Shown: positions 46,246-55,053, counted from the first letter of the stretch. The stretch is DNA of 64,000 bases from Pseudomonas salomonii (GCF_900107155.1 NZ_FNOX01000007.1:1-64000), one strand, 5' to 3'. The notes: a model not told the origin generated them from the letters alone. Program-made: numbers and translations.

Positions 46246-46776
46246 TTAATTCTGTGGGTACTTGAAGGTGAAGGTTTCGGTGAAGGGAGACCACCATTCC
46301 GGTACGCCGGTTTCTTTGTCGACGTGATGGAAGAAACCTTTGATCTGCGGGCTCTCGTAACGCAGTACCACGGTGTAGGTGCCGGGGCCGTCCATCTTTA
46401 CGTTGTTGGCGTAGTGGGCGCCGTCTTTGGCGACCATCGGCAGCAGGGTGCCGATTTCCTTGTAGTCCGGCGCGCCTTGCTTGACCAGCGAGTAACTGAT
46501 GGTCAGGTACGGCACCCATTCACCGTTGGCCAGGCCGTATTTGTTGTCGGCGGTGGCGTGGACGTCGGTTTCCAGGTGCACCGAGTCCTTGCTCATGACC
46601 ATGCCCGGCGGCATCGGCGCCATTTCGATGCCGACCAGGTAGGAGGATGCGATTTCCATGTCGTTGGCCTGTACCGGGCCGCCAATCGGATATTCGCGTG
46701 CCTGTGCCAGGGTCGACATGGCCACGGTGCCGGCCAATAGCAGCGCGGCAGCCAGGGGTTTGCTCAGGTGTTTCAT
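46246..46776 (-). CDS. Periplasmic iron-binding protein P19 (FtrA/Tpd family)
   Basis: A 176-aa protein with signal peptide MKHLSKPLAAALLLAGTVAMSTLAQA. The mature part has REYPIGGPV, SYLVGIEMAPMPPGM, DSVHLETDVHATADN with metal-ligand His and Glu, and GFFHHVDKETGVPEWW, typical of P19/Tpd (PF10634) proteins that bind Cu/Fe and feed the FTR1 permease. ATG 46776 overlaps the permease stop (ATGA). It is the last gene of a three-gene ferrous-iron operon. Confidence 0.92.
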   Translation of the reverse strand: MKHLSKPLAAALLLAGTVAMSTLAQAREYPIGGPVQANDMEIASSYLVGIEMAPMPPGMVMSKDSVHLETDVHATADNKYGLANGEWVPYLTISYSLVKQGAPDYKEIGTLLPMVAKDGAHYANNVKMDGPGTYTVVLRYESPQIKGFFHHVDKETGVPEWWSPFTETFTFKYPQN

Positions 46777-47600
46777 TGGGTAGCTCCTTGGGAGGTGGAA
46801 CGTGAGTGAATCAATCGGCTGCCCATCACCAAGAGCAGTAGCGTGGCGACCCAGGCAACCAGCTGCACACCCAGCGGTCGATCGGTGTAGCCCACCAGCG
46901 CTTGCAGCGCCCTGCCGGTGAGACTGGCGTCGGACACCAGCCAGGAGGTATCCCAGAGCTGATAGCCCCAGGCAGGAATCAGGTCGATGCCGGCAAGGAT
47001 CGCGGCGGCGCGCCCGGCCATTCCGGCGGCGAGCAGGGCAATCATCCAGGAGGTGATCGAGAACAGGCGTTTCAGGCTGATGGCGACCAGGCCGCGATAC
47101 AGCAGCCACGACAGCGCCGCGCCGGCAATGATGCCGAGCACGCCGCCGACCAGCATCGTCAGCGGGTCGGTCTGGGTCGAGGCGGTAATGCCGTAAAGGA
47201 ACAGCACTATTTCCGAGCCTTCGCGCAACACTGCCACGGTGATCACCACGGCTAATGCCCAGAGCGATTTCTCCCCACGCAGCACCGCATTGCCGGCGCT
47301 GCGCAGTTGCGTCGCCAGTTCGCGCCCATGGGTGGCCATCCACAGGTTGTGCCAACCGAGCATGAGGACCGCCACGATCAAAATCGCTGCGTTGAAGATT
47401 TCCTGACCAAACCCTTGCAGCGCTTGGGTGATTGCACCAGTGAACAGCGCAAGCAGGCCGGCCCCGAGTACGCCGGCTGCGACTCCGCCGCCAATAAACA
47501 GGCCGCGGCGTGCCAGGCCCTGAGTGGCGGCCATGATGATCCCGACCACAATCCCGGCTTCCAGCACTTCACGAAACACGATCAATAGACACGCGAGCAT
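46773..47600 (-). CDS. FTR1-family iron permease
   Basis: A 275-aa inner-membrane permease with about seven hydrophobic segments. Both iron-handling RExxE motifs are present: FREVLEAG (residues 9-16) and LREGSEIV near 124-131. It corresponds to FtrC/EfeU and moves iron delivered by P19 and the cupredoxin. ATG 47600 has AAGGAG upstream, lies 3 bp after the cupredoxin stop and overlaps the P19 gene (ATGA). Confidence 0.94.
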   Translation of the reverse strand: MLACLLIVFREVLEAGIVVGIIMAATQGLARRGLFIGGGVAAGVLGAGLLALFTGAITQALQGFGQEIFNAAILIVAVLMLGWHNLWMATHGRELATQLRSAGNAVLRGEKSLWALAVVITVAVLREGSEIVLFLYGITASTQTDPLTMLVGGVLGIIAGAALSWLLYRGLVAISLKRLFSITSWMIALLAAGMAGRAAAILAGIDLIPAWGYQLWDTSWLVSDASLTGRALQALVGYTDRPLGVQLVAWVATLLLLVMGSRLIHSRSTSQGATQ

Positions 47601-47603
47601 GGG

Positions 47604-47939
47604 CTACTCCTTCGGCGCGACGGCGGTGACCGTGCCTTTGGCCTGGTCTGGGTGGTAGTCATCGAAAAAGGTGTAGGTGCCAGGGTGCAGCGGGCCGGCG
47701 AAAACCGTGATGGTGTTGCCGGGGACGATGATTTTCTCGAACTTCATGTCATAGCTTTCGAACTCATCCACGCTCTCGTCATGGCTGGTGAGTTGAATAC
47801 GAAAGCGTTCGCCCGCCGGCACTTCGAAACTTGAAGGGGTGAAGGTGTGGTTTTGAATGTTTAGCGTGACCAGGCGATCCGCATGGGCGGCGAGCGGAAA
47901 CGCGAGCAGGGCGATGGTCAATCGGGCGAGGTTGGGCAC
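47604..47939 (-). CDS. Periplasmic cupredoxin-like protein (FtrB-like)
   Basis: A 111-aa secreted protein with signal peptide MPNLARLTIALLAFPLAAHA and one cupredoxin domain (NIQNHTFTPSSFEVPAGERFRIQLTSHDESVDEFES, PGTYTFFDDYHPDQAKG). It resembles FtrB of Bordetella/Brucella and the N-terminal domain of EfeO, and is thought to oxidise or bind iron for the permease. The start is GTG at 47939 with only a weak ribosome site. It is the first gene of the operon, downstream of a Fur-like box. Confidence 0.9.
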   Translation of the reverse strand: MPNLARLTIALLAFPLAAHADRLVTLNIQNHTFTPSSFEVPAGERFRIQLTSHDESVDEFESYDMKFEKIIVPGNTITVFAGPLHPGTYTFFDDYHPDQAKGTVTAVAPKE

Positions 47940-47953
47940 ACCGGATATCCACT

Positions 47954-47972
47954 AATGAGAACTATTCGCGGA
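47954..47972 (-). promoter_or_regulatory. Fur-box-like sequence upstream of the iron operon
   Basis: AATGAGAACTATTCGCGGA begins 15 bases before the GTG. Compared with the Pseudomonas-style core TGAGAATnATTCTCA, the 15-mer TGAGAACTATTCGCG matches 11 of 14 fixed positions. Iron repression of this operon is expected from its function. Confidence 0.5.
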
Positions 47973-48076
47973 TGATTGGCATTGTAATTAAATGTTACAA
48001 GTGAAGATTGCGCCGACGCGAAGCCTGTTCAATCCAGGTTCAGGTTGGCGGGTGTGAGAGAGGAGGGAGCAGCAAC

Positions 48077-48101
48077 CGTGGGCACCCGACAGGTGCCCAC
48101 G
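48077..48101. terminator. Hairpin downstream of tonB
   Basis: CGTGGGCACC-CGACA-GGTGCCCACG, a perfect 10-bp stem 8 bases after the tonB stop. There is no T-run; it may be a terminator or processing hairpin. Confidence 0.5.
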
Positions 48102-48108
48102 CAGAGGG

Positions 48109-48858
48109 TTAACGACGACGTTTTTCGATGTTGTAAACAAACGGCGCGACGATTTCGACGCTGCCGCCTTTCAGCATGTCGGCCGGTGGCTTGGGCAAGG
48201 GCTGGGCACGACGGATCATGTCCAGGGTCGCACGGTCCAGATCGGCGTTGCCGGAGCGGCCCACCAATTCGTAGGACAGCACGTTGCCTTCGCCATCGAC
48301 CACAAAGCGCAGGCGGTTCAAGCCTTCCTTGCCGCGCTGTTGGGCGCCTGGCGGGTACTTCTTGTACTTCTGCAAGTGCGCCAGCAGGGTGCCTTCCCAG
48401 GACGCTTTGGCTGCGATCTGTTGTGGCGACGGGCCCGGAACCGGCTGGGCGGACTTTTCAGCCGGCGCATTGTTTTGTGGCGATTCGCTCGGCGGCTCTT
48501 CGGAGGGTTTTTCCTTGGGCGGCTCGGGCTTCTTCTCCACCGGCTTGGGCGGCTGAGGTTTGGGTTTTGGCTTGACCGGCTTGGGCACCTGGATCGTTGG
48601 CTTCGGCGCCTCGGCCAGTTTTGGCAGGGGCAGCTCTTCCACGGGGGCAGGCGGCTGTGGCGGCGTGACAACCTTGGGCGGCGCCGGCGGTGGCGGTGCA
48701 GGCATCGGCGCCAGATCGATGACCATGGCCGCCGGTGGCAACGTTACCGGATGCGGCGCGGACCACTGGAGCGCGATGATGATCGCGACGGCATGCACGC
48801 CCAGCACGACGGCGAGGCTGGTGCCATAACGCGTCAGTTTGTGGCGCGTCGTGATCAT
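48109..48858 (-). CDS. tonB: Energy-transducing protein TonB
   Basis: A 249-aa TonB. Its N-terminal anchor (about 14-32, SLAVVLGVHAVAIIIALQW) contains the conserved His, a Pro/Lys/Glu-rich periplasm-spanning region (about 55-145) follows, and the C-terminal domain has GLNRLRFVVDGEGNVLSYELVGRSGNADLDRATLDMIRRA. It couples the proton-motive force from ExbBD to outer-membrane siderophore and vitamin receptors. ATG 48858 overlaps the exbD stop (ATGA). Confidence 0.95.
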   Translation of the reverse strand: MITTRHKLTRYGTSLAVVLGVHAVAIIIALQWSAPHPVTLPPAAMVIDLAPMPAPPPPAPPKVVTPPQPPAPVEELPLPKLAEAPKPTIQVPKPVKPKPKPQPPKPVEKKPEPPKEKPSEEPPSESPQNNAPAEKSAQPVPGPSPQQIAAKASWEGTLLAHLQKYKKYPPGAQQRGKEGLNRLRFVVDGEGNVLSYELVGRSGNADLDRATLDMIRRAQPLPKPPADMLKGGSVEIVAPFVYNIEKRRR

Positions 48859-49280
48859 TTCTTGGCTGCCGTCTCAAGTCCGACCAGGCCTACCTTGAGG
48901 TAGCCGGCTGCGCGCAGCGCATCCATCACGCTCATCAGGTCGCCGTAGTCCACGCCTTTGTCGGCCTGGAAGAAGATCGTCGTGTCTTTCTTGCCCTGGG
49001 TCTTGGCGTCGAGCACCGGGCCCAGGGTTTCAGCTTTGACTTCTTCTTCGCCCAGGAACAGACGTTGGTCTGCCTTGACGCTGAGGAAAATCGGCTTCTC
49101 TGGCCGCGGCGCAGGCTTGGCGCTGGACGCGGGCAGGTCGACCTTGATATCCACGGTCGCCAGCGGCGCGGCCACCATGAAGATAATCAGCAGCACGAGC
49201 ATTACGTCGATAAACGGCGTGACGTTGATCTCGTGGTTCTCGACGAGTTCGTCGTCGCCTTGATTCAAATGCAGGCCCAT
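48855..49280 (-). CDS. exbD: TonB-system proton channel subunit ExbD
   Basis: A 141-aa ExbD with one membrane helix (about 24-44). NVTPFIDVMLVLLIIFMVAAPL contains the essential membrane Asp. The periplasmic part is standard. It lies 6 bp after exbB and overlaps tonB. Confidence 0.96.
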   Translation of the reverse strand: MGLHLNQGDDELVENHEINVTPFIDVMLVLLIIFMVAAPLATVDIKVDLPASSAKPAPRPEKPIFLSVKADQRLFLGEEEVKAETLGPVLDAKTQGKKDTTIFFQADKGVDYGDLMSVMDALRAAGYLKVGLVGLETAAKK

Positions 49281-49286
49281 GGCCGA

Positions 49287-50270
49287 TTACCCCACTTTCA
49301 CCATGTGCGGTTGCGAGCTGCGCTCGGTAGGCAGGTGATCGAGGTCGCGGCTGACCAGCAGCAGGACTTCTGCCGACGCGTCCGATACCTGGGCCTTGTA
49401 GCCGGCAATCGAACGGGCGAAGACGTTGTAGATCACCACCGCAGGAATCGCGGCAACCAGGCCCAGGGCGGTTGCCAGAAGGGCTTCGGCAATGCCGGGG
49501 GCGACGACGGCGAGGTTGGTGGTCTGGGTTTTGGCGATGCCGATAAAGCTGTTCATGATGCCCCACACGGTGCCGAACAGGCCGACAAACGGTGCGGTGG
49601 AACCGATGGTGGCGAGTACGCCGGTGCCGCTGCTCATGTTACGGCCACAGGCTGCAACCAGGCGTTCGAGGCGGAAGCTGACGCGCTCCTTGATCCCTTC
49701 TTTTTCGCGGGTATTGACCGACAGGCGCATTTCTTCCAGCGCGTCGTGTACCAGCAGGTTGGCCAGGGTGCCCTTCTTGGTCGCACTGTCGCTGGCTTCC
49801 TTGAGGGTGGTGGCTTTTTTCAGGTGGACGATTTCAGTGCGCAGGCGGCGCTTGGCCCCCAGCAGCTCGAAGCCCTTGGCGATCCAGATGGTCCAGGTGA
49901 TGATCGAGGCGATGGCCAGGCCGATCATCACGGCTTTTACCACCACGTCAGCGTTCTGGTACATGCCCCAAGGCGACAGGTCATGGGCCATGCCCAGGCT
50001 GTTGTCTTCTTCCAGCACTACACCGGTTTTGTCGGCAGGTGCTGCATCGCCTGCAGCCTGGGCCGGGTCGGTGGCAACCGGCGCAGCCACAGGAGCGGCA
50101 GGCGTGGCGCCAGTGTGCTCGGCAGCAGCCGGTGCGGTTGGGGCGGTGGCATCAGCGAAGGCGGCGGTCGGTGCCAGCAGTACGCTGAACAGCAGCGCAG
50201 CAATCGCACGCCAGGCGCGGGATGGGCTGTGAAGCTTGGTTGGCGAAGCGGGGTTTGTATTACGTGTCAT
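49287..50270 (-). CDS. exbB: TonB-system proton channel subunit ExbB (long form)
   Basis: A 327-aa ExbB. A signal-like segment (about 20-42, AWRAIAALLFSVLLAPTAAFA) and an Ala/Pro-rich periplasmic extension (to about 85) precede the usual three-helix MotA/TolQ core, with VLATIGSTAPFVGLFGTVWGIMNSF and the conserved Thr/Glu helix. The extension is typical of pseudomonad ExbB. It is the first gene of exbB-exbD-tonB. Confidence 0.95.
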   Translation of the reverse strand: MTRNTNPASPTKLHSPSRAWRAIAALLFSVLLAPTAAFADATAPTAPAAAEHTGATPAAPVAAPVATDPAQAAGDAAPADKTGVVLEEDNSLGMAHDLSPWGMYQNADVVVKAVMIGLAIASIITWTIWIAKGFELLGAKRRLRTEIVHLKKATTLKEASDSATKKGTLANLLVHDALEEMRLSVNTREKEGIKERVSFRLERLVAACGRNMSSGTGVLATIGSTAPFVGLFGTVWGIMNSFIGIAKTQTTNLAVVAPGIAEALLATALGLVAAIPAVVIYNVFARSIAGYKAQVSDASAEVLLLVSRDLDHLPTERSSQPHMVKVG

Positions 50271-50350
50271 GCTGGCCGGACCTGAGAGAAAAAATGGAGT
50301 GATCGTCCTGCCAGACCCTTGGGGGTCGAGGACAAATGGGCGGTTATTAT

Positions 50351-50365
50351 TGCAAGTAATTCTTG
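50351..50365 (-). promoter_or_regulatory. Weak Fur-like inverted repeat upstream of exbB
   Basis: TGCAAGTAATTCTTG contains CAAG/CTTG arms around TAATT and matches 9 of 14 positions of TGAGAATnATTCTCA. It lies 80 bp before exbB in the divergent region with the epimerase gene. Iron regulation of exbB is expected, but the match is weak. Confidence 0.3.
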
Positions 50366-50456
50366 TTAACAGAAGTAATACAGTTACTTTATTTGTCCTT
50401 TTTCTGGCCGCTCGTCATCTGCGAAGGCTAATCTAGACCTTTAAGAACGGAGTTTT

Positions 50457-51311
50457 ATGATGTCTGCGCCTTCTGTTGTGATTGCCGGTTGCGGCGATGT
50501 GGGTAGTCGGCTGGCTAGCCAATTGCTGGCCTCGGAATGGGAGGTTCACGGCCTGCGCCGTGATATTTCAAAGCTCCCCGATGGCGTGATCGGTATTGCC
50601 GGCGACCTGTTCAAAAAGGATTGCCCTGAGACCTGGCCGATCGGTGCAGTGGATTACCTGGTGTATTGCGCAGCCGCCACCGACCACGATGAGGCCGGGT
50701 ATCGTGCGGCATACGTGCAAGGGTTGCAGCATGTGCTGGAGTGGCTGAACGACTACGGCCAAACGCCCAAACATTTGCTGTTTGTGTCCAGCAGCAGCGT
50801 GTACGGCCAGCAGAATGGTGAGTGGGTCGACGAAACCTCCGAGACCCAAGCGAAGGGCTATTCCGGCCAGGTCATGTTGGAAGCCGAGCAAGTGGCTCTC
50901 AACAGCGGTATCCCGGCGAGCATCGTGCGCTTGACCGGTATTTACGGTCCTGGCCGTGAATGGCTGCTGACCCAGGTGCGCCAAGGCTATCGTGTGGCAA
51001 TCGATCCACCTTTATATGGCAACCGGATTCACGCCGATGATGCGGCAGGTTTGCTGGCCTTTTTGCTACGCCATATTGAGCAGGGCGGCTCGCTGGAAAA
51101 AATCTACATCGGTGTCGACGATGCCCCAGCGCCCTTGGCGGAGGTGGTGGGCTGGTTGCGCGAATACCTGGGCGTGACGGAGTGGGCGGATGACGCCAGT
51201 GTAAGACGTGCAGGCAGCAAGCAATGCAGCAACGCCCGGGCCAAGGCGTTGGGCTGGATGCCGACCTACCCGACTTATCGCGAAGGCTATGCTGCGATTC
51301 TCAAGGGCTGA
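50457..51311 (+). CDS. NAD-dependent epimerase/dehydratase family protein
   Basis: A 284-aa extended SDR-like protein with Rossmann motif IAGCGDVGSRLASQL (8-22), FVSSSSVYGQQNGEWVDET near 114-132, and VRLTGIYGPGREWL. The catalytic Tyr of the usual YxxxK appears replaced: the region after the Ser cluster reads YSGQVMLEAE, so enzymatic activity is uncertain. Related proteins (YeeZ type) have no firm substrate. ATG 50457 or 50460 both follow GGAG. It is divergent from exbB. Confidence 0.85.
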   Translation: MMSAPSVVIAGCGDVGSRLASQLLASEWEVHGLRRDISKLPDGVIGIAGDLFKKDCPETWPIGAVDYLVYCAAATDHDEAGYRAAYVQGLQHVLEWLNDYGQTPKHLLFVSSSSVYGQQNGEWVDETSETQAKGYSGQVMLEAEQVALNSGIPASIVRLTGIYGPGREWLLTQVRQGYRVAIDPPLYGNRIHADDAAGLLAFLLRHIEQGGSLEKIYIGVDDAPAPLAEVVGWLREYLGVTEWADDASVRRAGSKQCSNARAKALGWMPTYPTYREGYAAILKG

Positions 51312-51320
51312 AACAAAAAA

Positions 51321-51412
51321 ATGCGGGAGCTGGCTTGCCTGCGATAGCGAAGTATCAGTCGACATCTATCTCGACTGAACCACCGTCATCGCAGGCAAGC
51401 CGGCTCCCACAT
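51321..51412. repeat. REPIN of the GCGGGAGCTGGCTTGCCTGCGA type
   Basis: The left arm GCGGGAGCTGGCTTGCCTGCGAT (from 51323) and right arm ATCGCAGGCAAGCCGGCTCCCAC (to 51410) are imperfect complements (C/T and A/C changes). A central AGTCGA/TCGACT pair extends the fold. It lies between the convergent 3' ends of the epimerase and lipoprotein genes. Confidence 0.8.
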
Positions 51413-51418
51413 TTGGTT

Positions 51419-52165
51419 CTATTTCTTCTCAAGCAGCCATTGGCGCGGGCCGGGTGTGAACTGCGGCACTTCGTCGGCCAGGGCGGTGTTGATCGCCTGG
51501 AAGATTTCCAGCTGCTTGCCTTTGCGCGCGAAGATCCACGGGTTGCCCTGGCCGTTCAATTGCAGCCAGATACTGTCGTAGCCGCCGCTCATGGAGGCGC
51601 AGTCGCCAGCCAGGCACAGCGAGTAGCGGTCGACGCCTGGCAGGCCGGCGACCTTGCCGTCGGCCTGGAACTGCACCGTGGAGCCGCTGCCGTTGCCGTC
51701 GGTAATCTTCCAGTCGCCGCCCATGTAGGCTGCATATAGCGCCCGCTCGAAGTTGGCACCCAGTGGCGCACCTTCCGGAGCGGGATCCTTGGCACGGGCG
51801 AACAGTTGCTCAGGCTCGTTATCGTTGGCCACTTGCAGCAGTTGTTTGCCTTTGCGCTTGAGTTCGGTGGCGGAGCTGCCGTAGAACTCGACGCTCCAGG
51901 CGCCGGATTTATCGCCGAGCAATTTGCCTTCAGCGACTTCAAAGCCGTTGTAGTAGCGCGCCTGCAAAGCCTTGGTGTTGACCTCCCATTCGAGGTTCGG
52001 GCCAAAACTCTGCAGCGCTTCACGCAAAGGGCCGCCCTTGGCTGCCGCGTTGATGGCGGCCTGGTTGATCCAGGTGCCACTCACATCCAGGTCGGCGGGG
52101 TTGCTGGCGCAGCCGCCGAGCAACAGGGCGAGCAACGAAGTGGCTACAAGCGCTTTGCGCATCAT
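51419..52165 (-). CDS. Lipoprotein of unknown function
   Basis: A 248-aa lipoprotein with signal MMRKALVATSLLALLLGGCAS; lipobox LGGC. The mature part is hydrophilic and beta-rich (DVSGTWINQAAINAAAKGGPLREALQS, VEFYGSSATELKRKGKQLLQV, GSTVQFQADGKVAGLPGVDRYSLCLAGDCASMSGGYDSIWL), with two Cys that could form a disulphide. ATG 52165 has AAGGA upstream and is preferred to 52183. It lies 53 bp after ridA on the same strand. Confidence 0.85.
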   Translation of the reverse strand: MMRKALVATSLLALLLGGCASNPADLDVSGTWINQAAINAAAKGGPLREALQSFGPNLEWEVNTKALQARYYNGFEVAEGKLLGDKSGAWSVEFYGSSATELKRKGKQLLQVANDNEPEQLFARAKDPAPEGAPLGANFERALYAAYMGGDWKITDGNGSGSTVQFQADGKVAGLPGVDRYSLCLAGDCASMSGGYDSIWLQLNGQGNPWIFARKGKQLEIFQAINTALADEVPQFTPGPRQWLLEKK

Positions 52166-52218
52166 GAAATCCTTCTGAAACAAAGTCGGCGCAGCCTGTT
52201 GAGGCTGCGCCGGGTGTT

Positions 52219-52599
52219 TTATTCGATGACCAGGATCGCGTCCATCTCAACCTGTGCGCCCTTTGGCAGGGCGGCAACGCCGATGGCGGCGCGGGCTGGG
52301 TACGGCTGTTCGAAGTACTTGCCCATGATCTCGTTGACCTTGGCGAAGTGGCTCAGGTCGGTGAGGAAGATGTTCAGCTTGACGATGTCCTTGAACGAAC
52401 CACCGGCGGCTTCGGCTACGGATTTCAGGTTTTCGAAGACTTGTACGGTTTGCGCTTCAAAGCCTTCAACCAGTTCCATGGTCTTTGGGTCCAGCGGAAT
52501 CTGGCCGGACATGTAGACGGTGTTACCCGCCTTGATCGCCTGGGAGTAAGTGCCGATGGCGGCCGGGGCTTTGTCGCTGGTGATAACAGTCTTGGTCAT
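52219..52599 (-). CDS. ridA: Reactive enamine/imine deaminase RidA
   Basis: A 126-aa RidA (YjgF) protein: [53 protein letters not shown] and [24 protein letters not shown], with the active-site Arg in PARAAIGV. It hydrolyses 2-aminoacrylate-type intermediates made by PLP enzymes. It lies 24 bp downstream of spoT, the usual Pseudomonas spoT-ridA arrangement. Confidence 0.96.
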   Translation of the reverse strand: MTKTVITSDKAPAAIGTYSQAIKAGNTVYMSGQIPLDPKTMELVEGFEAQTVQVFENLKSVAEAAGGSFKDIVKLNIFLTDLSHFAKVNEIMGKYFEQPYPARAAIGVAALPKGAQVEMDAILVIE

Positions 52600-52623
52600 G
52601 AGTTGCTCCTTGTAAGAGAGGGG

Positions 52624-54729
52624 CTATGCACGCATGCGGGTGATGCGGATCACCCCGGTCAGGGCGCGCAGTTTCTTGATCACGCGGGCCAGGTGCACGC
52701 GGTCGTGCACGCTGACCACCAGCTGGACTACGCTGATGCGGCCATCGCGTTCATCCATGCTGATTTTTTCGATATTGCCGTCGGCCGCGTTGACGCTGCT
52801 GGCCAGCAAGGCGATCAGGCCGCGCTGATGCTCCAGCTCTACACGCAGCTCGACGTTGAATTCGCCGGTGACATCCTTGGCCCAGGAAAGCTGAATGCAT
52901 TTCTCCGGGTTGTGGCGGATTTCGGTGATATTGCGGCAGTTGTCCAGGTGCACCACCATGCCTTTGCCCGCCGACAGGTGGCCGACAATCGGGTCGCCCG
53001 GGATCGGCGTACAGCATTTGGCGTAGCTGAGTACCAGGCCTTCGGTGCCGCGAATCGCCAGCGGGCCTTCCGGGCTTGGCAACTGTTCGCCTTCGCCGAG
53101 CAAGCGGCGTGCGACTACATAGGCCATGCGGTTACCCAAGCCGATATCTTCCAGCAGGTCCTCGATGGTTTCCTGGCGGTACTCGTGGAGCATCGCTTGC
53201 ACGCGCTCGGCCGGGATCTTGTCCAGGGCGCTGTCAAAACCGTTGAGGACCTTGTTCAGCAGGCGTTCGCCGAGGCTGATGGATTCGGAGCGGCGTTGCA
53301 ACTTCAGGGCGTGGCGGATGTGTGTCCGCGCTTTACCGGTAACCACGAAGTTGAGCCAGGCCGGGTTCGGGCGCGCGCCGGGTGCACTGACAATCTCGAC
53401 CGTGGAGCCGCTTTGCAGCGGTTCGGACAGCGGTGCGAGGCGACGGTTGATCCGGCAGGCAATGCAGCTGTTACCGACGTCGGTGTGCACCGCGTAGGCA
53501 AAGTCGACCGCCGTGGAGCCTTTGGGCAGCTCCATGATTCGGCCTTTGGGCGTGAACACGTAGACCTCGTCCGGGAACAGGTCGATCTTCACGCTTTCGA
53601 TAAATTCCAGGGAGTTGCCGGCACGTTGCTGCATTTCCAGCACGCCTTTGACCCACTGGCGAGCACGGGCGTGAGTGCCCTTTGGCTGTTCGTCACCGCT
53701 GGACTTGTACAGCCAGTGGGCGGCGATGCCATTGTTGGCCATCTCTTCCATTTCCCGCGTACGGATCTGTATCTCGATCGGCACCCCGTGCATACCGAAC
53801 AGCGTGGTATGCAACGACTGATAGCCGTTGGCCTTGGGAATGGCGATGTAGTCCTTGAAGCGCCCCGGCAAGGGTTTGTACAGATTATGTACAGCGCCCA
53901 GCACGCGGTAGCAGGTGTCTACCTTGTCGACGATGATCCGGAACGCGTACACGTCCATGATCTCGTTAAAGGCCCGGCGCTTGCCGCGCATCTTCTTGTA
54001 GATACCGTAGATGTGCTTCTGCCGGCCGCTGACTTCGCCTTCAATCTCGTCGATCGCCAGGCAGTGGCTCAGCGACTCTTCGATCTTGTTGACGATTTCC
54101 TTGCGGTTGCCCCGTGCGCGCTTGACCGCCTGGTAGATGCGCGCCGAGCGCATCGGGTGCATGGCCTTGAAGCCGAGGTCTTCGAATTCGATACGAATGG
54201 CATGCATGCCCAGCCGATTGGCGATGGGCGCGTAGATTTCCAGGGTTTCCTTGGCGATGCGCCGGCGTTTTTCGCCGGACAGCACTTCCAGCGTGCGCAT
54301 GTTGTGCAGCCGATCGGCCAGCTTGACCAGAATCACACGGATATCCCGCGCCATGGCCATGGCCATTTTCTGGAAGTTTTCTGCCTGGGCTTCGGCCTTG
54401 GTCTCGAAGTTCATCTGGGTCAGTTTGCTGACCCCGTCGACCAGTTCGGCCACGGTTTCACCAAATTGCGCGCTGAGCGCTTCCTTGGCGATGCCGGTGT
54501 CTTCGATCACGTCATGCAGCATCGCGGCCATCAGGCTCTGATGGTCCATGTGCATGTCGGCAAGAATATTTGCCACCGCAAGAGGATGCGTGACATACGC
54601 CTCACCGCTTCGGCGGCGTTGGCCGTCGTGGGCTTGTTCGGCGTAGAAATACGCTCGGCGGACCAGGTTGACCTGGTCTGGGCCGAGGTAGGCCGATAAG
54701 CGATCGGCGAGGGCGTCTATGCTCGGCAA
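52624..54729 (-). CDS. spoT: Bifunctional (p)ppGpp synthetase/hydrolase SpoT
   Basis: A 701-aa RelA/SpoT protein. The HD hydrolase domain shows YVTHPLAVA and MLHDVIEDTG; the synthetase region has GRQKHIYGIYKKMRGK, YAFRIIVDKVDTCYRVLG and DYIAIPKANGYQSLHTT; then TGS (TPKGRIMELPKGSTAVDFAYAVHTDVG) and C-terminal ACT domains. The hydrolase motif is intact, so it should make and degrade (p)ppGpp. The start is TTG at 54729 with AGGAG upstream, giving MPSIDALADRL, which matches the length of other Pseudomonas SpoT proteins. It follows rpoZ by 60 bp. Confidence 0.97.
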   Translation of the reverse strand: MPSIDALADRLSAYLGPDQVNLVRRAYFYAEQAHDGQRRRSGEAYVTHPLAVANILADMHMDHQSLMAAMLHDVIEDTGIAKEALSAQFGETVAELVDGVSKLTQMNFETKAEAQAENFQKMAMAMARDIRVILVKLADRLHNMRTLEVLSGEKRRRIAKETLEIYAPIANRLGMHAIRIEFEDLGFKAMHPMRSARIYQAVKRARGNRKEIVNKIEESLSHCLAIDEIEGEVSGRQKHIYGIYKKMRGKRRAFNEIMDVYAFRIIVDKVDTCYRVLGAVHNLYKPLPGRFKDYIAIPKANGYQSLHTTLFGMHGVPIEIQIRTREMEEMANNGIAAHWLYKSSGDEQPKGTHARARQWVKGVLEMQQRAGNSLEFIESVKIDLFPDEVYVFTPKGRIMELPKGSTAVDFAYAVHTDVGNSCIACRINRRLAPLSEPLQSGSTVEIVSAPGARPNPAWLNFVVTGKARTHIRHALKLQRRSESISLGERLLNKVLNGFDSALDKIPAERVQAMLHEYRQETIEDLLEDIGLGNRMAYVVARRLLGEGEQLPSPEGPLAIRGTEGLVLSYAKCCTPIPGDPIVGHLSAGKGMVVHLDNCRNITEIRHNPEKCIQLSWAKDVTGEFNVELRVELEHQRGLIALLASSVNAADGNIEKISMDERDGRISVVQLVVSVHDRVHLARVIKKLRALTGVIRITRMRA

Positions 54730-54789
54730 AGTATGAACTCCTGCCGTTGGCTGTGACCCTGCGCCGTGCTACGTCGACCAGGCATAGGC

Positions 54790-55053
54790 TTAGACGGCCT
54801 CGTTGGACTCGTCCTCGAACGCTGCAAACAGCGGTTCGTCTTCAACGATTTCAGCGTTGGCGATGAACTCGTAGCTCATCAGGCCTTCAGCGATTTCACG
54901 CAGGGCTACAACGGTAGGCTTGTCGTTTTCCCACTGGACCAGGGGCTCTTTGCCGCCGGTGGCCAGTTGACGGGCACGCTTGGTAGAGAGCATGACCAGC
55001 TCAAAGCGGTTATCCACGTGTTCTAGGCAGTCTTCAACGGTTACGCGGGCCAT
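54790..55053 (-). CDS. rpoZ: RNA polymerase omega subunit RpoZ
   Basis: An 87-aa omega subunit: [30 protein letters not shown] and [17 protein letters not shown]. Omega assists RNA polymerase assembly and forms part of a ppGpp site; it neighbours spoT. It has a separate upstream gap after the gmk terminator, suggesting its own promoter. Confidence 0.97.
   Translation of the reverse strand: MARVTVEDCLEHVDNRFELVMLSTKRARQLATGGKEPLVQWENDKPTVVALREIAEGLMSYEFIANAEIVEDEPLFAAFEDESNEAV

Noticed and set aside
46246..47355. 369-codon frame covering P19 and part of the permease
   Set aside because: The upstream part is an alternative frame of the FTR1 permease; the P19 signal peptide starts at 46776 with an ATGA overlap.
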